A stretch of 64,000 nucleotides of DNA from Gigaspora margarita (lineage: Eukaryota > Glomeromycota > Glomeromycetes > Diversisporales > Gigasporaceae): positions 58,020-122,019 of the forward strand of contig WTPW01000694.1 in assembly GCA_009809945.1 (NCBI GenBank), given 5' to 3'. The notes under the pieces are model-generated. The model saw only the letters and a program-made list of their open reading frames with translations. It had not been told where the DNA came from and made no database searches. Positions 36,104 to 47,126 of the stretch are shown here, one piece after another. The translations under genes were made by a program, and so were the position numbers. How positions within the stretch are numbered: the first letter of the stretch is position 1; every line of letters starts with the position of its first letter.

Positions 36104-36611
36104 CATATCAGATATGGGCCGATTTGTTTTGACCCCAAAATTGACCAATCATGATCGAGGATTATCAAAAAAATTTTACACGAAAATTTGTTATAGAGCG
36201 AATTTTCACAAAAACGGCCTTTTTAACCAGCTTTGCGTTTATAATTAAGTACATAGAAAATTACGAAATACATGTATTTAATTATAAGCCAAGAGTAGGT
36301 TAAAAAGGCCATTTTTTTGAAAATTAGCTTCCGAATTTATCCTTGATAGTTACCAACCCATCAAACAATGCCCAACATATCCTAAAACACCCGAGTATTT
36401 CAACAAGCGGTAAAAGTACTTCTTTCTACAGCTTAGCATAGCTCTTTTATTGAGTTTTATTGGTTTTTTTAACTTGTCTAGACGTCAAAAACGCTCTTTT
36501 GTTAGTTGTAACAAGTGCTTCGTTTGTTAGTTTTTCAACGGCACTTAGGAGCAAATTTTCGTGTAACAGTTTATCGAAAAAAAGGCCCAAAAAATCAAAT
36601 CAGTTGATATG
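36104..36611. repeat. Dispersed element, CpG-rich copy
   Basis: About 508 bp, bounded by CATATCA and TGATATG. Imperfect subterminal inverted blocks include TTACACGAAAATTTG and its partner CAAATTTTCGTGTAA. It is co-linear with 56668-57166 over the whole length. This copy keeps CG dinucleotides (ACGGCC, CCCGAG, GACGTC, AACGCTC) where the other has TG or CA. Confidence 0.8.
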
Positions 36612-37918
36612 TTTTAATTTAAATTGTTTATATTAGGTTTAATTTAAATTGTTTATGTTAGGTTAATTTTGAGATTAAAGTTAGGCTTTAAAAAAGTTTT
36701 AGAGGTATATAAAATATTTACTTAAGTGCTATATACTAGGTTAATGCTCAGCATTGTGTGCCCGGAGCCTATAATTATCATGTAAAAGCGAGTTATAATA
36801 AAATCAAATATCGGCACGTGAGCAGACAACGTTTTTATGGTTTATTTTTTTGTGCAACGCAAATCCAAAACATAATCTGATAATACAAAAGGTACGATTT
36901 TGATACAAATATTGATGCACTACAGCACTAACAATGTAATTTTTGTATCATCTTACCTAAACATAGAATGTCTGTCGCTACACTCCGGATATTAATTAAT
37001 TAGCCAGTTTTTAAAATAATATAATGTAATAATAAAACATTATTGATATGTTTTAATTAATGTTCTATATTGTTTAATAATATTAATAATATTGATGTTC
37101 TATAAATTCTCATTTTATTTTAAAACTAAACTAAACTCTAAATTGTAATATATATATTATAGTTATAAATAACTATCTAATATAAAGAATAATAATTGTC
37201 GTGGTTGAAGCTAGAACTAAGGGACGCGGTTTAAAAATATAAGCCCTACCAAAATTTATTATACTCTTTTATTATCAAAACTAACCCTAAACCCAAATTT
37301 AACTATAATATAAAAACTAAGGAAATGCACCCAAAAATTTTGAAAATTTTATATTAAAATAGTTAAATTTCCAACTTCAGTCGCGAAGATTTTTTTAATT
37401 ATCTAATATAATAATATATTTTTTTTATTTATCTAATACTAATTGTAAAATATTAATATTTTGCTATTTAATTACAACAACTTTTTATTTAATCTTTATA
37501 ATTTAAAACACTTTAAATATGCAAGTTACATAATTTAAAAAGTTTAAATTGTTGTGGTTTGCAAAATTTATAAACCTTACAAAATAAAAAAAAACACAAA
37601 GCTACTTAATTTTTAGTGATTTCTGATTCTTAAAGTTACTTCAATATGAGACTATTATAAGAAGTTTTTAAAAAATCAGATCACTAAAAAATTGAGTTAT
37701 TTTTTTTTTTGATCTACTATAAAAATTTCATAAAAATTTTTATTTCAAGTTTTTTATAATAGGGTTACAATTTTTATGGATAGGGTTTGAAAGGGTTTTA
37801 AGGTGTAAAGCATTATTACTTGGAGTACCGCATATTAGTTCATTAATTAGTTTGAAATAATGCCATAGGCGCGTTTAGTAAAAGTCAACCGCAAGAATTA
37901 ATTTGTCTGGAAATAAAG
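36612..37918. other. AT-rich intergenic DNA, no gene
   Basis: No gene is seen. A duplicated TTTAATTTAAATTGTTTAT lies near 36614-36655. The segment around 37200-37235 (GTGGTTGAAGCTAGAACTAA) is locally GC-richer but unidentified. Confidence 0.5.
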
Positions 37919-38070
37919 TTATTGCGGTTTACATATTTTTGTGAAATCTGTAAAAAAAAAATATATATATATATATCGATTCTTAAAACGACATCGACAT
38001 GAAATTATCATATCGAAGTAATTTTAAGAAATCAAAAACCGTCTGCGTATAATTATGCAAACCGCAATAA
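37919..38070. mobile_element. Short MITE with TTATTGCGGTTT ends
   Basis: TTATTGCGGTTTACATA is mirrored by TATGCAAACCGCAATAA. A second hairpin around 37975-38030 (TTCTTAAAACGACATCGA against TCGAAGTAATTTTAAGAA) forms the core. About 150 bp; no target duplication is resolved. Confidence 0.7.
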
Positions 38071-39329
38071 TATTGTTAATAAATTTAGTAAAGTAGATCC
38101 AGTTCTTTGTATACTATTTTTTTGCATTACGTATTACAACGGTTACAAATTATATGCATTCATAACAAAGCAAATTGCAAAAATTTATAAACAATAGTAA
38201 ACCAAGAATCCAAATCATTCTAACAAAGACTATAATATGATTAAAGTTTTGACAAACCAAAATTCAAGATTCTATAGCTAATAGATATAACTTCTATTAG
38301 TATAATTTCGACTTAGTAATCCAAGAAAAAATACCAAAAATACCAATTATATTGGATCAATTTTTTTACTCAAAAAGTTTTTGTTTTTAATTATGGCACT
38401 ATGGCTGATAATTATCGGTTTTAATTAACAACTATTGAATTGCAATTTAAAGTTTAGAAAAATTTTAATCATTTTATGAAATAAAGTTGTGGTTAATTTT
38501 TATAGGCCTTGAACGTTACAAAATTTCGATGAATGAAAATTTCAACAAAATTATTAGCTGCAGACCAAGATTTAAGCTAAATATTTAGGAATTGCCTTAT
38601 AGAGTTTTTTTTGACAATTTTGATAGTGTTTATCTGTTACAGTATCGACGGAAACATTGTATGATTACAAATATACTCCTGATGTGTGTACGTAAGTACC
38701 TGCGTTACTACAATTTTGAGAAAATCAGAACTTTGTTAATTTTGTTAGTTTGTTAATAATAATAATCGAATTATTCCATCTTAATTATTGGGTTATTTCC
38801 TGTTGAGCACCGGATTAATAGACGTTCTGTGAACATCTTCGGGAAAATTTTATTATACAGTTATACTATTTGTTTTCAAATTACTTATACGAGAATAGAT
38901 GTAACCGTTTTATTCTAAATGTAGTTCTTCGGCCGAACCCATTGACCTTTTTTTTCACATTTCAATCCTTCTCGCAGTATTAACAGCGGGCATGGATGTT
39001 CGACTCTAACAATTACGGCTGTGTGTACAACGTATATACTAATATGTTCTCGTGCCTTCTATGCCAAATATGAAAAACAAGAATTGTTATTTTAACCAAT
39101 AGCATTTAACATTACTATGGAAAATTATCTCCGGATTTCTGAATTTTTGGGCATCAGCATTGTGTGTCACTTCGACTCAAAAATGCCGAGTAATTAATTA
39201 ATTTTATAATTTCATTGGATGAAATTACAATTAAAAAGCTTTATAAAAAGCGATTTAACTTGATCGAAAAATTTTCACGGAATGCTTTTGCATTAAGATA
39301 ATCTTTCTTTTTTTCACACTTTAAAAAAA
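38071..39329. other. Less repetitive DNA upstream of the HMG fragment
   Basis: No MITE, gene or strong repeat was recognised. This and 39.7-41.8 kb look more like native intergenic DNA than most of the window. Confidence 0.5.
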
Positions 39330-39666
39330 ATGGTATTTCCTATACAAAACAGTAACGAAATGACACCTAGAACAGTCATTCTCAATCGTCCAATTATTAA
39401 GGTGCCATCACTTTCGAATTTAACATTTCGGAATTTTTACCAAAAAACAGCATTAGGTATAAAACATCTAATGCTTTTATGATTTATCAAAAAGTTTACG
39501 TTAAGACATTATTACGATTGAAACTTCACTCAAAGATGACAAATGCATCTTGTTGGGCAGCAGATTCTTGGAAAGAAGAATCAGCCGAAGTAAAAAATGA
39601 TTTTAAAAGAGTTGCCAAAAAATTAAAACATAAATCTAGGGTTGTTAATCAATCCGGTCTGGACTG
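39330..39666 (+). pseudogene. MATA_HMG-type HMG-box fragment
   Basis: An ATG at 39330 opens a frame (MVFPIQNSNEMTPRTVIL..) that ends at 39482. In the next usable frame, TSNAFMIYQKVYVKTLL, ASCWAADSWKEESAEVK and FKRVAKKLKHKS follow. These are the helix 1, 2 and 3 landmarks of an HMG box of the mating-type-like (MATA_HMG) class, which is greatly expanded in Rhizophagus. The two parts are in different frames and no good GT-AG pair joins them, so I infer a frame shift around 39440-39470. The frame then reads into a hairpin insertion and stops at 39666, about ten residues after the box. If expressed, it would be only a DNA-binding domain. It is either a pseudogene or a truncated gene with an unrecognised intron. 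Confidence 0.65.
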
Positions 39667-39741
39667 ACGATCCTTCGGTCCAGGGATCGGGCAGTCCAGT
39701 CCTTTTTAGGATGGACCGAAAGGATCATTAGTCTTAATAGT
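39652..39741. mobile_element. Small hairpin insertion after the HMG box
   Basis: GACTGACGATCCTTCGGTCC and its inverted partner GGACCGAAAGGATCATTAGTC bracket the centre GGGATCGGGCAGTCCAGTCC. The motif style resembles the GTCCGGTCTGGTCC arrays of the 45.4-kb hAT element. It supplies the stop codon that ends the HMG frame. Confidence 0.6.
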
Positions 39742-40365
39742 AAATGTATAACATTACTTTAGCCTTACAGAAAAATAATGAAAAAATTGCTGACTTCAGA
39801 TTTCACGTAAGGTAAACTAAAAATTAACCATTGATATGCTGGTTTTGAACAATTTTACTTCATCTATAATGAACTAATGATTTTGTAGAGAAAATCCATT
39901 ATCAATTACAAATAAATTTACCTGTACAATTTTTAATTTTCTAAATGAATATTTTTAAAATGTCATGTTCCTAAAAGAACATAATTTTGACAAAATTAGA
40001 CAATATCATGCCAAATATCGCTAATTTTTGAGGAACTTAAATCTTCATTTTGAAATGATTGTAAAGTAATGAGTATGAAATTTAACAATCATTTTATTGT
40101 GCAAAAAGATGTAATCTATGCGGAGATTTTATAGATTTTTTGAGATTTTAAGAATTATACCGTTTTCAAAGACATATAAACGTAAAATATAACTAACAGA
40201 CAATCTGGAATCCCAGTGATTCTCAGCCATCATCATTAAAAAAACTCACCGAGTCAACATTTTTTTTTTTTGCAAAGCGTTAGAACTGGCAATATATGTT
40301 ATTATAATTGCTATTTTTGTATATTTATATATTTATATACAGTATGTACATTATATTTATTTATA
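39742..40365. other. Intergenic DNA, no gene
   Basis: No gene, clear repeat or RNA gene is seen in this AT-rich stretch. Confidence 0.5.
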
Positions 40366-40623
40366 AGTCTGTTCGAAATTACAATTTCGTTTAACGTTCT
40401 CCCCCCCCACCAGCTCTAAGAGCTCCCCCCTAGAATTAAACAGGCCAATCAGAACGCTCATCTCGTTTTCGGATTCCAATAAGTCACGTGCTTATAAGTC
40501 AACCAATAATAATGTGTTTATTTTTTGCAATTTTAATATGTTTGTTTAATTTGACCCCCCTCCCCCCACCACGCTTAAGCTCCTTAAGGGAACGTTAAAC
40601 GAAATTATAAATTCAAACGGCCT
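40366..40623. mobile_element. MITE with C-rich subterminal tracts
   Basis: GTTCGAAATTACAATTTCGT and TTTAACGTTC at the left mirror GAACGTTAAACGAAATTATA and AATTCAAACGGCCT at the right. Directly inside are CCCCCCCCACCAGCTCTAAG and CCCCCCTCCCCCCACCACGC, C-runs on the same strand in both halves. The centre holds CACGTGCTTATAAGTCAACC. About 258 bp. Confidence 0.75.
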
Positions 40624-41772
40624 AATAATAATTACTACAAATAGTAATAATTATGACATGTAATAATTATGACATGTCATTTAATTATTACTACATGTAG
40701 TAATTATTACTGATAAAAATCTTCTTTCCAAAATTGCACAATCTAACCCATGTGCTATAAATTATAATCATAACCAGTATAAATCTCTAATTAAATTGTA
40801 TGACAATTCGTTTTCATTTAGTGAAAAAATATCTCAATTTCGTTTAGTAAAAAAAAAAAAAATAATAAAATTTTGAAATAAACTATATATAATATGTGTT
40901 GTGAACAATTATTACTTATACACATTAATGGCATAAGGTAGTTTGAATCTGTACGATAATTCACAGCTTATTTGTAATATCCGTCAGAGCTGATCTAGCA
41001 TTGGAAATAAAAATTCACTATTTGATTAAATCAAAATTTGAAGACAGATGTAAAAAAAAATCAAAACATGGACGTATGGATTCTATGCTAGTTTTGTGAC
41101 ATAGATTTGCTGCTGACAAAAATTTAAGTTTATAGATGTTGAAGTTAATTTTAGACTAAGGATAGAGATCAAAAATATATCCAAGTATTAACACTAACAC
41201 TAACACTAATAGCAAAATTTTTTAAGTTGACGACACTAGAGTTTTATATCTAAATGTTATAAATGTTAGTACTATACAAAATTACTTTGAAATATTTTTA
41301 GCATTAATATTTAAATTTCAATTTGACTCATATTACGAACTATTCAAGGATAAAAATTTTCTTGCAGTTAAAAAAATTAATACTAGAACACAAAATTTTT
41401 TAATGTAACTTTGTTGTAAACGTGTTTGAAAATTAATTTATGTTAAAATATTCGAAAAAAAGTAAAGCGATTCGCTCTAGACATCTAAGAGCATACACGT
41501 TATTCTTTACTACGTATTAAAAATATATACCAATCAATATCCTTCTCTAAATTCGAAAAACCTTTAGTAATTAATCTTTATATCGTAATACATATAGTTT
41601 TGATTTGCATAGTTGACCGAATACATCAATAAGACATGTCTCACCTTGAACTTTCAAAAAAATTTTTTATCAATTACTTTGCAGTTCTGGGAGCAAACCG
41701 CAGTAAAAAGCCCTTCCCGATTTGATTTTTGGCAACGTTTCACAACTTTTTCGGATTTAAACTCCGTACATT
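40624..41772. other. Intergenic DNA upstream of the F-box-LRR gene
   Basis: A small inverted repeat of TAATAATTATGACATG and CATGTAGTAATTATTAC lies at 40625-40712. Beyond that no gene is seen. A short CTAACACTAACACTAA run lies near 41190. Confidence 0.5.
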
Positions 41773-41793
41773 AAGTACGTACGTACGTACGTT
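41773..41793. promoter_or_regulatory. (ACGT)n tract upstream of the F-box-LRR gene
   Basis: AGTACGTACGTACGTACGTT lies about 40-60 bp before the ATG. It is a self-complementary microsatellite with CG dinucleotides in an otherwise CG-poor region. It may be a promoter feature or simply a microsatellite. Confidence 0.35.
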
Positions 41794-41831
41794 CATGCGT
41801 ATTACATTCTTAGGAGTTAATAATTTTCAAT

Positions 41832-43403
41832 ATGAATACATTACCGAATGAATGCTACGATATGATATTTAATAACTTCCAGTATGAATATAATGATTTA
41901 TTTTCATGTGCGCTTGTAAACCGTCAATGGTGTAGAATTATTATACCAATTTTATGGAGAGATCCATATTTCAAATTAGAAGATATAAGATTTATAAGAA
42001 CACTTCTATTAACGTTAAATGTTGAAGAGCAAACTTTATTAATTCCTTTTAATATTACCCTTCCAAGTTATTCAAAACCGCTATTTGAATATACGTGTTA
42101 TATCACATCTATTAATTCTGATTTGTATAAAGGGATTAGAAATTGGCTTTCTTTTGATGGCGCTAAAAATTTACTTCATGCTATTAAATCTTCTTTAATT
42201 GTAATGTTTCTAAGAACTAGCGGAACTCTTAAAGATTTAAGACTTGATGAAATTATTTGCAATCAACTATTATTTGAAAAACTTTATGAGAACACTACTG
42301 TTACCCATGTGAGTTTATTTATCTCGTATAAAGTCAACGATGATCTTTTATCTAAGTCAATAGATAGATTAGTAAAGTTCGTTAATAAGAATTCTACTTT
42401 GACTTGTTTTAATCTTACATCAATTCGACTTGGAATTAAAGGAGTGAAAACACTATTGGAAGCTCTTTATAAAAACACTGTTCTAAATTCTTTAGGTTTT
42501 TTTGGTAATCGGATTGGTACTGAGCAGGGAAAGATGTTAGCAAAGTTTCTTTGCAAAAACACCACGCTAACCTCTTTATGTCTAAGTGGATGCAATATTG
42601 GATCAGAAGGAGGAGAAGCAATAGCGGATGCACTTTGTAAGAACAATACCATAAAAAATTTAAACCTCCAAAATAATCATTTTGAATCAGTAGTAGGAAA
42701 AGCATTAGCTGATGCACTTTCCAAGAATACCGCATTGATTTATTTGGATCTTGGCTATAATAGTCTTGGGTTAGAAGGTGGGAAGGCGTTAGCAGTTGCA
42801 CTTTGCAAGAACACCACATTGACTTTTCTGGACCTTAATAATAATAAACTTGGATCAGAAGGAGGAAAAACGTTTGCAGTTGCGCTTTGCGAGAACGCTA
42901 CATTGACTTCTCTGGATCTTAACAGTAATAAACTTGGATTAGAAGGTGTAAAAGCGTTAGCAGATGCGCTTTACAAGAATACTACCTTAATCTCTTTGAA
43001 TGTTAGTCGTAATAAACTTGGACTAGAAGGAGGGAAAGCATTGGCCGATGCACTTTCTAAGAATAACGCGTTGACTTCTTTGAATCTTGGTCATAATAAT
43101 CTTGGATTAGACGGAGAAAAAGCATTTGCCTATGCACTTTGCAATAACACTGCATTGACTTCTCTGGATCTTAGCGATAATAATCTTGGAACAGAAGGCG
43201 GAAAAGCGTTAGCTGATGCAATTAGTAAGAATATCTCGTTAAAAAATTTGAACCTTGAGAATAATGGAATTGGATCCCATGGAGGAAAAGCATTAGCAGA
43301 TGCACTTTGCAAAAAAACTGCTCTGACATTTTTGAATCTTCAATCTAATAATATTGATTTTAGAATAAAATCAAACGATCCAAATATAGAAATACTACAA
43401 TAA
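41832..43403 (+). CDS. F-box and leucine-rich-repeat protein, 523 aa
   Basis: A single uninterrupted frame. Residues about 3-48 form an F-box (LPNECYDMIFNNF, FSCALVNRQWCRIIIPILW), the domain that binds Skp1 in SCF ubiquitin ligases. After a spacer of about 130 residues, twelve LRRs of 28 residues run from about residue 187 to the end, with the pattern NTTLTSLDLSxNxLGxEGG plus KALADALCK. This is the ribonuclease-inhibitor type of LRR. The likely role is substrate recognition for ubiquitination; substrates are unknown. The first LRR and the last (ending FRIKSNDPNIEILQ) are degenerate caps. The family is very large in Glomeromycotina. The start is the first ATG, just before the F-box, with no intron needed. 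Neighbours are repeats, so there is no functional gene cluster. Antisense frames inside it are by-products of the repeat. Confidence 0.9.
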   Translation: MNTLPNECYDMIFNNFQYEYNDLFSCALVNRQWCRIIIPILWRDPYFKLEDIRFIRTLLLTLNVEEQTLLIPFNITLPSYSKPLFEYTCYITSINSDLYKGIRNWLSFDGAKNLLHAIKSSLIVMFLRTSGTLKDLRLDEIICNQLLFEKLYENTTVTHVSLFISYKVNDDLLSKSIDRLVKFVNKNSTLTCFNLTSIRLGIKGVKTLLEALYKNTVLNSLGFFGNRIGTEQGKMLAKFLCKNTTLTSLCLSGCNIGSEGGEAIADALCKNNTIKNLNLQNNHFESVVGKALADALSKNTALIYLDLGYNSLGLEGGKALAVALCKNTTLTFLDLNNNKLGSEGGKTFAVALCENATLTSLDLNSNKLGLEGVKALADALYKNTTLISLNVSRNKLGLEGGKALADALSKNNALTSLNLGHNNLGLDGEKAFAYALCNNTALTSLDLSDNNLGTEGGKALADAISKNISLKNLNLENNGIGSHGGKALADALCKKTALTFLNLQSNNIDFRIKSNDPNIEILQ

Positions 43404-44271
43404 GCATTACGTACAAATAATATTGAAAAAGTAAATATAATTAAATATAAAAAAAACAAAATATGAGAGAATTCGTGCTGAATCTAAATTTAACATGAAC
43501 TGTGTTGATAAATGTCACGGCTGATTTAAAATTTAAAAAATTTTGGGGGAATTTTTCCGGTTTGTTGTGGTTGATTATGTTTAAATTAGAGTTGATAATT
43601 AACTAGTATATATGGATTTTAGGTGCTTACATTTCAAATCGAAACCCCAAATTTTAACAACAGACAATTTTTTTATAAGATAATTAAAATGTATTCGAGT
43701 ATTATAGCTAATCTTGTATAATTTTTGAGGAACAAAATTTTATAGTATATATTTAAATGATTGTGAACAAAATTTTTTATAAAATGAAATTTAATTAAAA
43801 TTTATTAAAATTTACAGCTGAAGTTCAAAAAAATGCCGTTAAATGTACTGTTAGATAAGCAAGCATGTATTTATTAGTTTGAAATCGGAATTATTACCAT
43901 TCATAGTATTTATTTTTCATTTATTTACAAAATCTTCATAATATATATATGTTTAATTGTTTAATTCTACGTCTAATTCTCGTCTAATTTTGCGTCTAAT
44001 TCTACGTCTAATCCTATATCTAATCTTAAATCACTCAAATTTCTAATATCTTATACTATAACTTACTATCTTACACAACTATCATTCTAATAAGAAACCT
44101 CTGCGACTTTAATACATCTTATCTAAACATCTTATATTATTATAAGTACCTACAATAATATTATTAATAAATCGCATAGTTAATTAATATTATTTATATA
44201 CTTTCAATTTTTAAAGGATATCTATGCAAAACGTAAAATAAAAAATATATACAACCTAACAGTCAGACTAC
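43404..44271. other. Downstream DNA with a short tandem repeat
   Basis: At about 43958-44025 a roughly 12-bp unit, TCTAATTCTACG with variants, is tandemly repeated five or six times. No gene is seen otherwise. Confidence 0.6.
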
Positions 44272-45159
44272 TTGTCACACTCAGTATTTTGTTATATATA
44301 AAATTATAAAAAAAACATATAAAAAAATTACTATAAACTTTGAAGCCAAGATTCTTTTCAACCTACATATTAGTTTAAAATTAAATTTTGCGATTATATA
44401 GAGCTCAAAAAGGAGAATAAACTTACCTTTTCTGCCAAGTTACAATTCCACCAATTTTGCACAAAACGAGAATGTAACTTCGTCAAAAAACAAATATTTT
44501 TCGATTTTAAGATCATAAGTATATGTAAAATCATGCCCTGAACAAGTTTACTTAGGCGACAGAAGTAGGTTACCTTGTAAGAAAAATGGGTCATCTATGT
44601 ACTAAAGTTAAAATTTATCATATTTCATGATCTAACTTTATTTCCTTATTAGGTAACCTACTTTGGGCTCTTAAGCAAAGTTGTTCGGCATGTAATTTTA
44701 CATTACATTTGAGGTTGGAACGCGCTTTTCAGACCTTTTATTAAGTGAAAAATGGGTTTAAATTTAAATTTTTTTTTTAAAAAAAAAATTTCTAAATTTA
44801 AACCCATTTTTCACTTAGTAAAAGGTCCGAAAAGCGCGTTCCAACCTCAAATGTAAAGTAAAATTACATGCCGAACAACTTTGCTTAAGAGCCCAAAGTA
44901 GGTTACCTAATAAGGAAAAAAGTTAGATCATGAATTATGATAAATTTTAACTTTAGTACATAGATGACCCATTTTTCTTACAAGGTAACCTACTTCCGTC
45001 GCCTAAGTAAAGTTGTTCAGGGCATGATTTTACATATACTCATGATCTTAAAATCGAAAAATATTTGTTTTTGACGAAGTTACATTCTCGTTTTGTGCAA
45101 AATTGGTGGAATTGTAACTTGGCAGAAAAGTTAAGTTTATTCTCCTTTTTGAGCCTATA

Positions 45160-46836
45160 TGGGGTGTTCCAAGTTAAAAGGGCCCATTTTTACATATAGT
45201 TTATTTTGCGTTAATTGAGTTTAATTATTTGTTTTGATTTTCGGATTGATCCGGGATTAATCAAATATCACGATTTTGATTGGTTAAACGTACAGGTGAC
45301 TATCGGGTAATATCGTGATATGTTTGCCCTACGCAGCTGTAGTAACTCTCCCACAAAAAATTTTACCCCTCCCGTGACTTTTATCCAATGCAACCCCTTA
45401 GGGTTAGGGTGAGATTAGTGCTCCTAGGTCCGGTCCGGGTCTGGTCCGGTCCGGGTCCGGTCCGGGATCAGACCAGACTCAGACTCTAAATTTTACTAAT
45501 TTCAGACTTCAGACCAGACTCAGACTCAACTATGAGTCCGGTCCGGGTCTGGTCCGAAGTCTGCAGACTGGTCTGAGTCCGAATATATTTATATGTATTT
45601 TTTGGCGCTGAACAAGTTTACTTAGTGCATTTTGTTAGAATAAATTAGTAAAAGTTTATGAATCATAAGATTTTATAGAATTTTATTAATAAAATTTTAT
45701 AAAATCTTATAATTCGCAAATATTTATTAATTAATTCTAACAAAATGCACTAAGTAAACTTNTTCAGCACCTAAANATNCATCAAAACGGCTATTTTTTT
45801 TTTATTTTACTTGTACTTTAGAGATTTGATGCAGAATTTTGGATTTTTGATCAAAAAAGACAAAATTTAACATCTTATCTCCAAATTTCAAGTAAAATAA
45901 AAACAACCCTGCCGATTTAATGTATTTCTAGGTGCTGAACAAGTTTACTTAGCGTGTTCTGTTAGAATTAATTAATAAAAATTTGTGAATTTTAAGAATT
46001 TATAGAATTTTACTAATAAAATTCTATAAAATCTTATGATTCACAAATTTTTATTAATTAATTCTAACATAGTGCACTAAGTAAACTTGTACAGCACCTA
46101 AAAATACATTAAATCGACAGGGTTGTTTTTATTTTACTTGAAATTTGGAGATAAGATGTTAAATTTTGTCTTTTTTGATCAAAAATCCAAAATTCTGCAT
46201 CAAATCTCTAAAGTACAAGTAAAACAAAAAAAAATAGCCGTTTTGATGCATGTTTAGGTGCTGAATAAGTTTACTTAGTGCATTTTGTTAGAATTAATTA
46301 ATAAATATTTGCGAATTATAAGATTTTATAAAATTTTATTAATAAAATTCTATAAAATCTTTATGATTCATAAAATTTTACTAATTTATTCTAACAAAAT
46401 GCACTAAGTAAACTTGTTCAGCGCCAAAAAATACATATAAATATATTTGGACTCAGACCAGTCTGCAGACTTCGGACCAGACCCAGACCAGACTCAGACT
46501 TGACTAAAAAGTCTNAATATAAAAGTNTGAGTCNGGTCCGAAAATCAGACCAGACTCAGACTTGACTAAAGTCTGGTTCGAGTCCGGTTTGTAGGAGCAC
46601 TAGGTGAGATTAGGGTGAGGTCACGTTAGGGGGTAAACTCATTTATTAATGTTTTTGTGGGAAATCTATGGGCGTTGCCCTACGCAACCTCGTTGAATTT
46701 TTTTTTTACATTATCTTGATTTTTTATTATGCAAATCGACTTTCCTTTATAATTGAAAAATGTCAATCATGTAATTTATATGAATCTAATAAAAGCTCAT
46801 TTGTAAAAATGGGCCCTTTTAACTTGGAACACCCCA
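45160..46836. mobile_element. Middle element of the nest, TATA duplication
   Basis: TGGGGTGTTCCAAGTTAAAA with GGGCCC is mirrored at the right by GGGCCCTTTTAACTTGGAAC and ACCCCA. TATA occurs on both sides (45156-45159 and 46837-46840), inside the right arm of the outer element. A short duplication of TA or TATA suits a Tc1/mariner-like or related mechanism. Its own sequence is about 480 bp once the inner hAT element is removed. Confidence 0.8.
45416..46602. mobile_element. hAT-type element, 8-bp target duplication GGTGAGAT
   Basis: GGTGAGAT is directly repeated at 45408-45415 and 46603-46610. Ends are TAGTGCTCCTA and its complement. Subterminal arrays on each side consist of GTCCGGTCTGGTCC / CAGACCAGACTCAGAC motifs (about 45430-45590 and 46440-46590). 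The middle holds three palindromic units of about 280 bp with GCTGAACAAGTTTACTTAG cores. Six N bases fall inside. No transposase is present. Confidence 0.85.
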
Positions 46837-46958
46837 TATAATCGCAAAATTTAATTTAAAACTAATATGTAGGTTGAAAAGAATCTTGGCTTCAAAGTTT
46901 ATAGTAATTTTATATGTTTTTTTTATAATTTTATATATAACAAAATACTGAGTGTAAC

Positions 46959-47112
46959 ACAAAGATTTTGTCAACGTAGTGATTGTAATTGCTTATAACT
47001 TCGATCATTGAGGTGTAATATGAAAGTTGTTGGATTAAGTTGGATTAAACAAATATGTTGTAGGCAAAGTGGGAACTTCACGTTTGTCTAATAATTTCCA
47101 AGTTTAACTAAT
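46959..47112. other. Short spacer between nests
   Basis: Anonymous DNA between the foldback nest and the poly(A) retroposon. It contains the first copy of the retroposon target site just after its end (47113-47126). Confidence 0.6.
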
Positions 47113-47126
47113 AAGATAATCTAACC

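Larger units (their letters stand above)
44272..46958. mobile_element. Outer foldback element of a three-level nest
   Basis: The left end GTCACACTCAGTATTTTGTT mirrors the right end around 46937-46958 (AACAAAATACTGAGTGTAAC). The arms continue through AGCCAAGATTCTTTTCAACC, and after the second-level insert is removed the whole left half (44272-44768) pairs with the right half. The centre is a T-run/A-run near 44768. A truncated relative is at 54711-55262. The open frame at 44394-44594 (minus) is only an arm. Confidence 0.8.

Noticed and set aside
42436..43312. Minus-strand frames opposite the LRR gene
   Set aside because: They reflect the 84-nt periodic LRR coding repeat read in antisense; no independent gene is supported.
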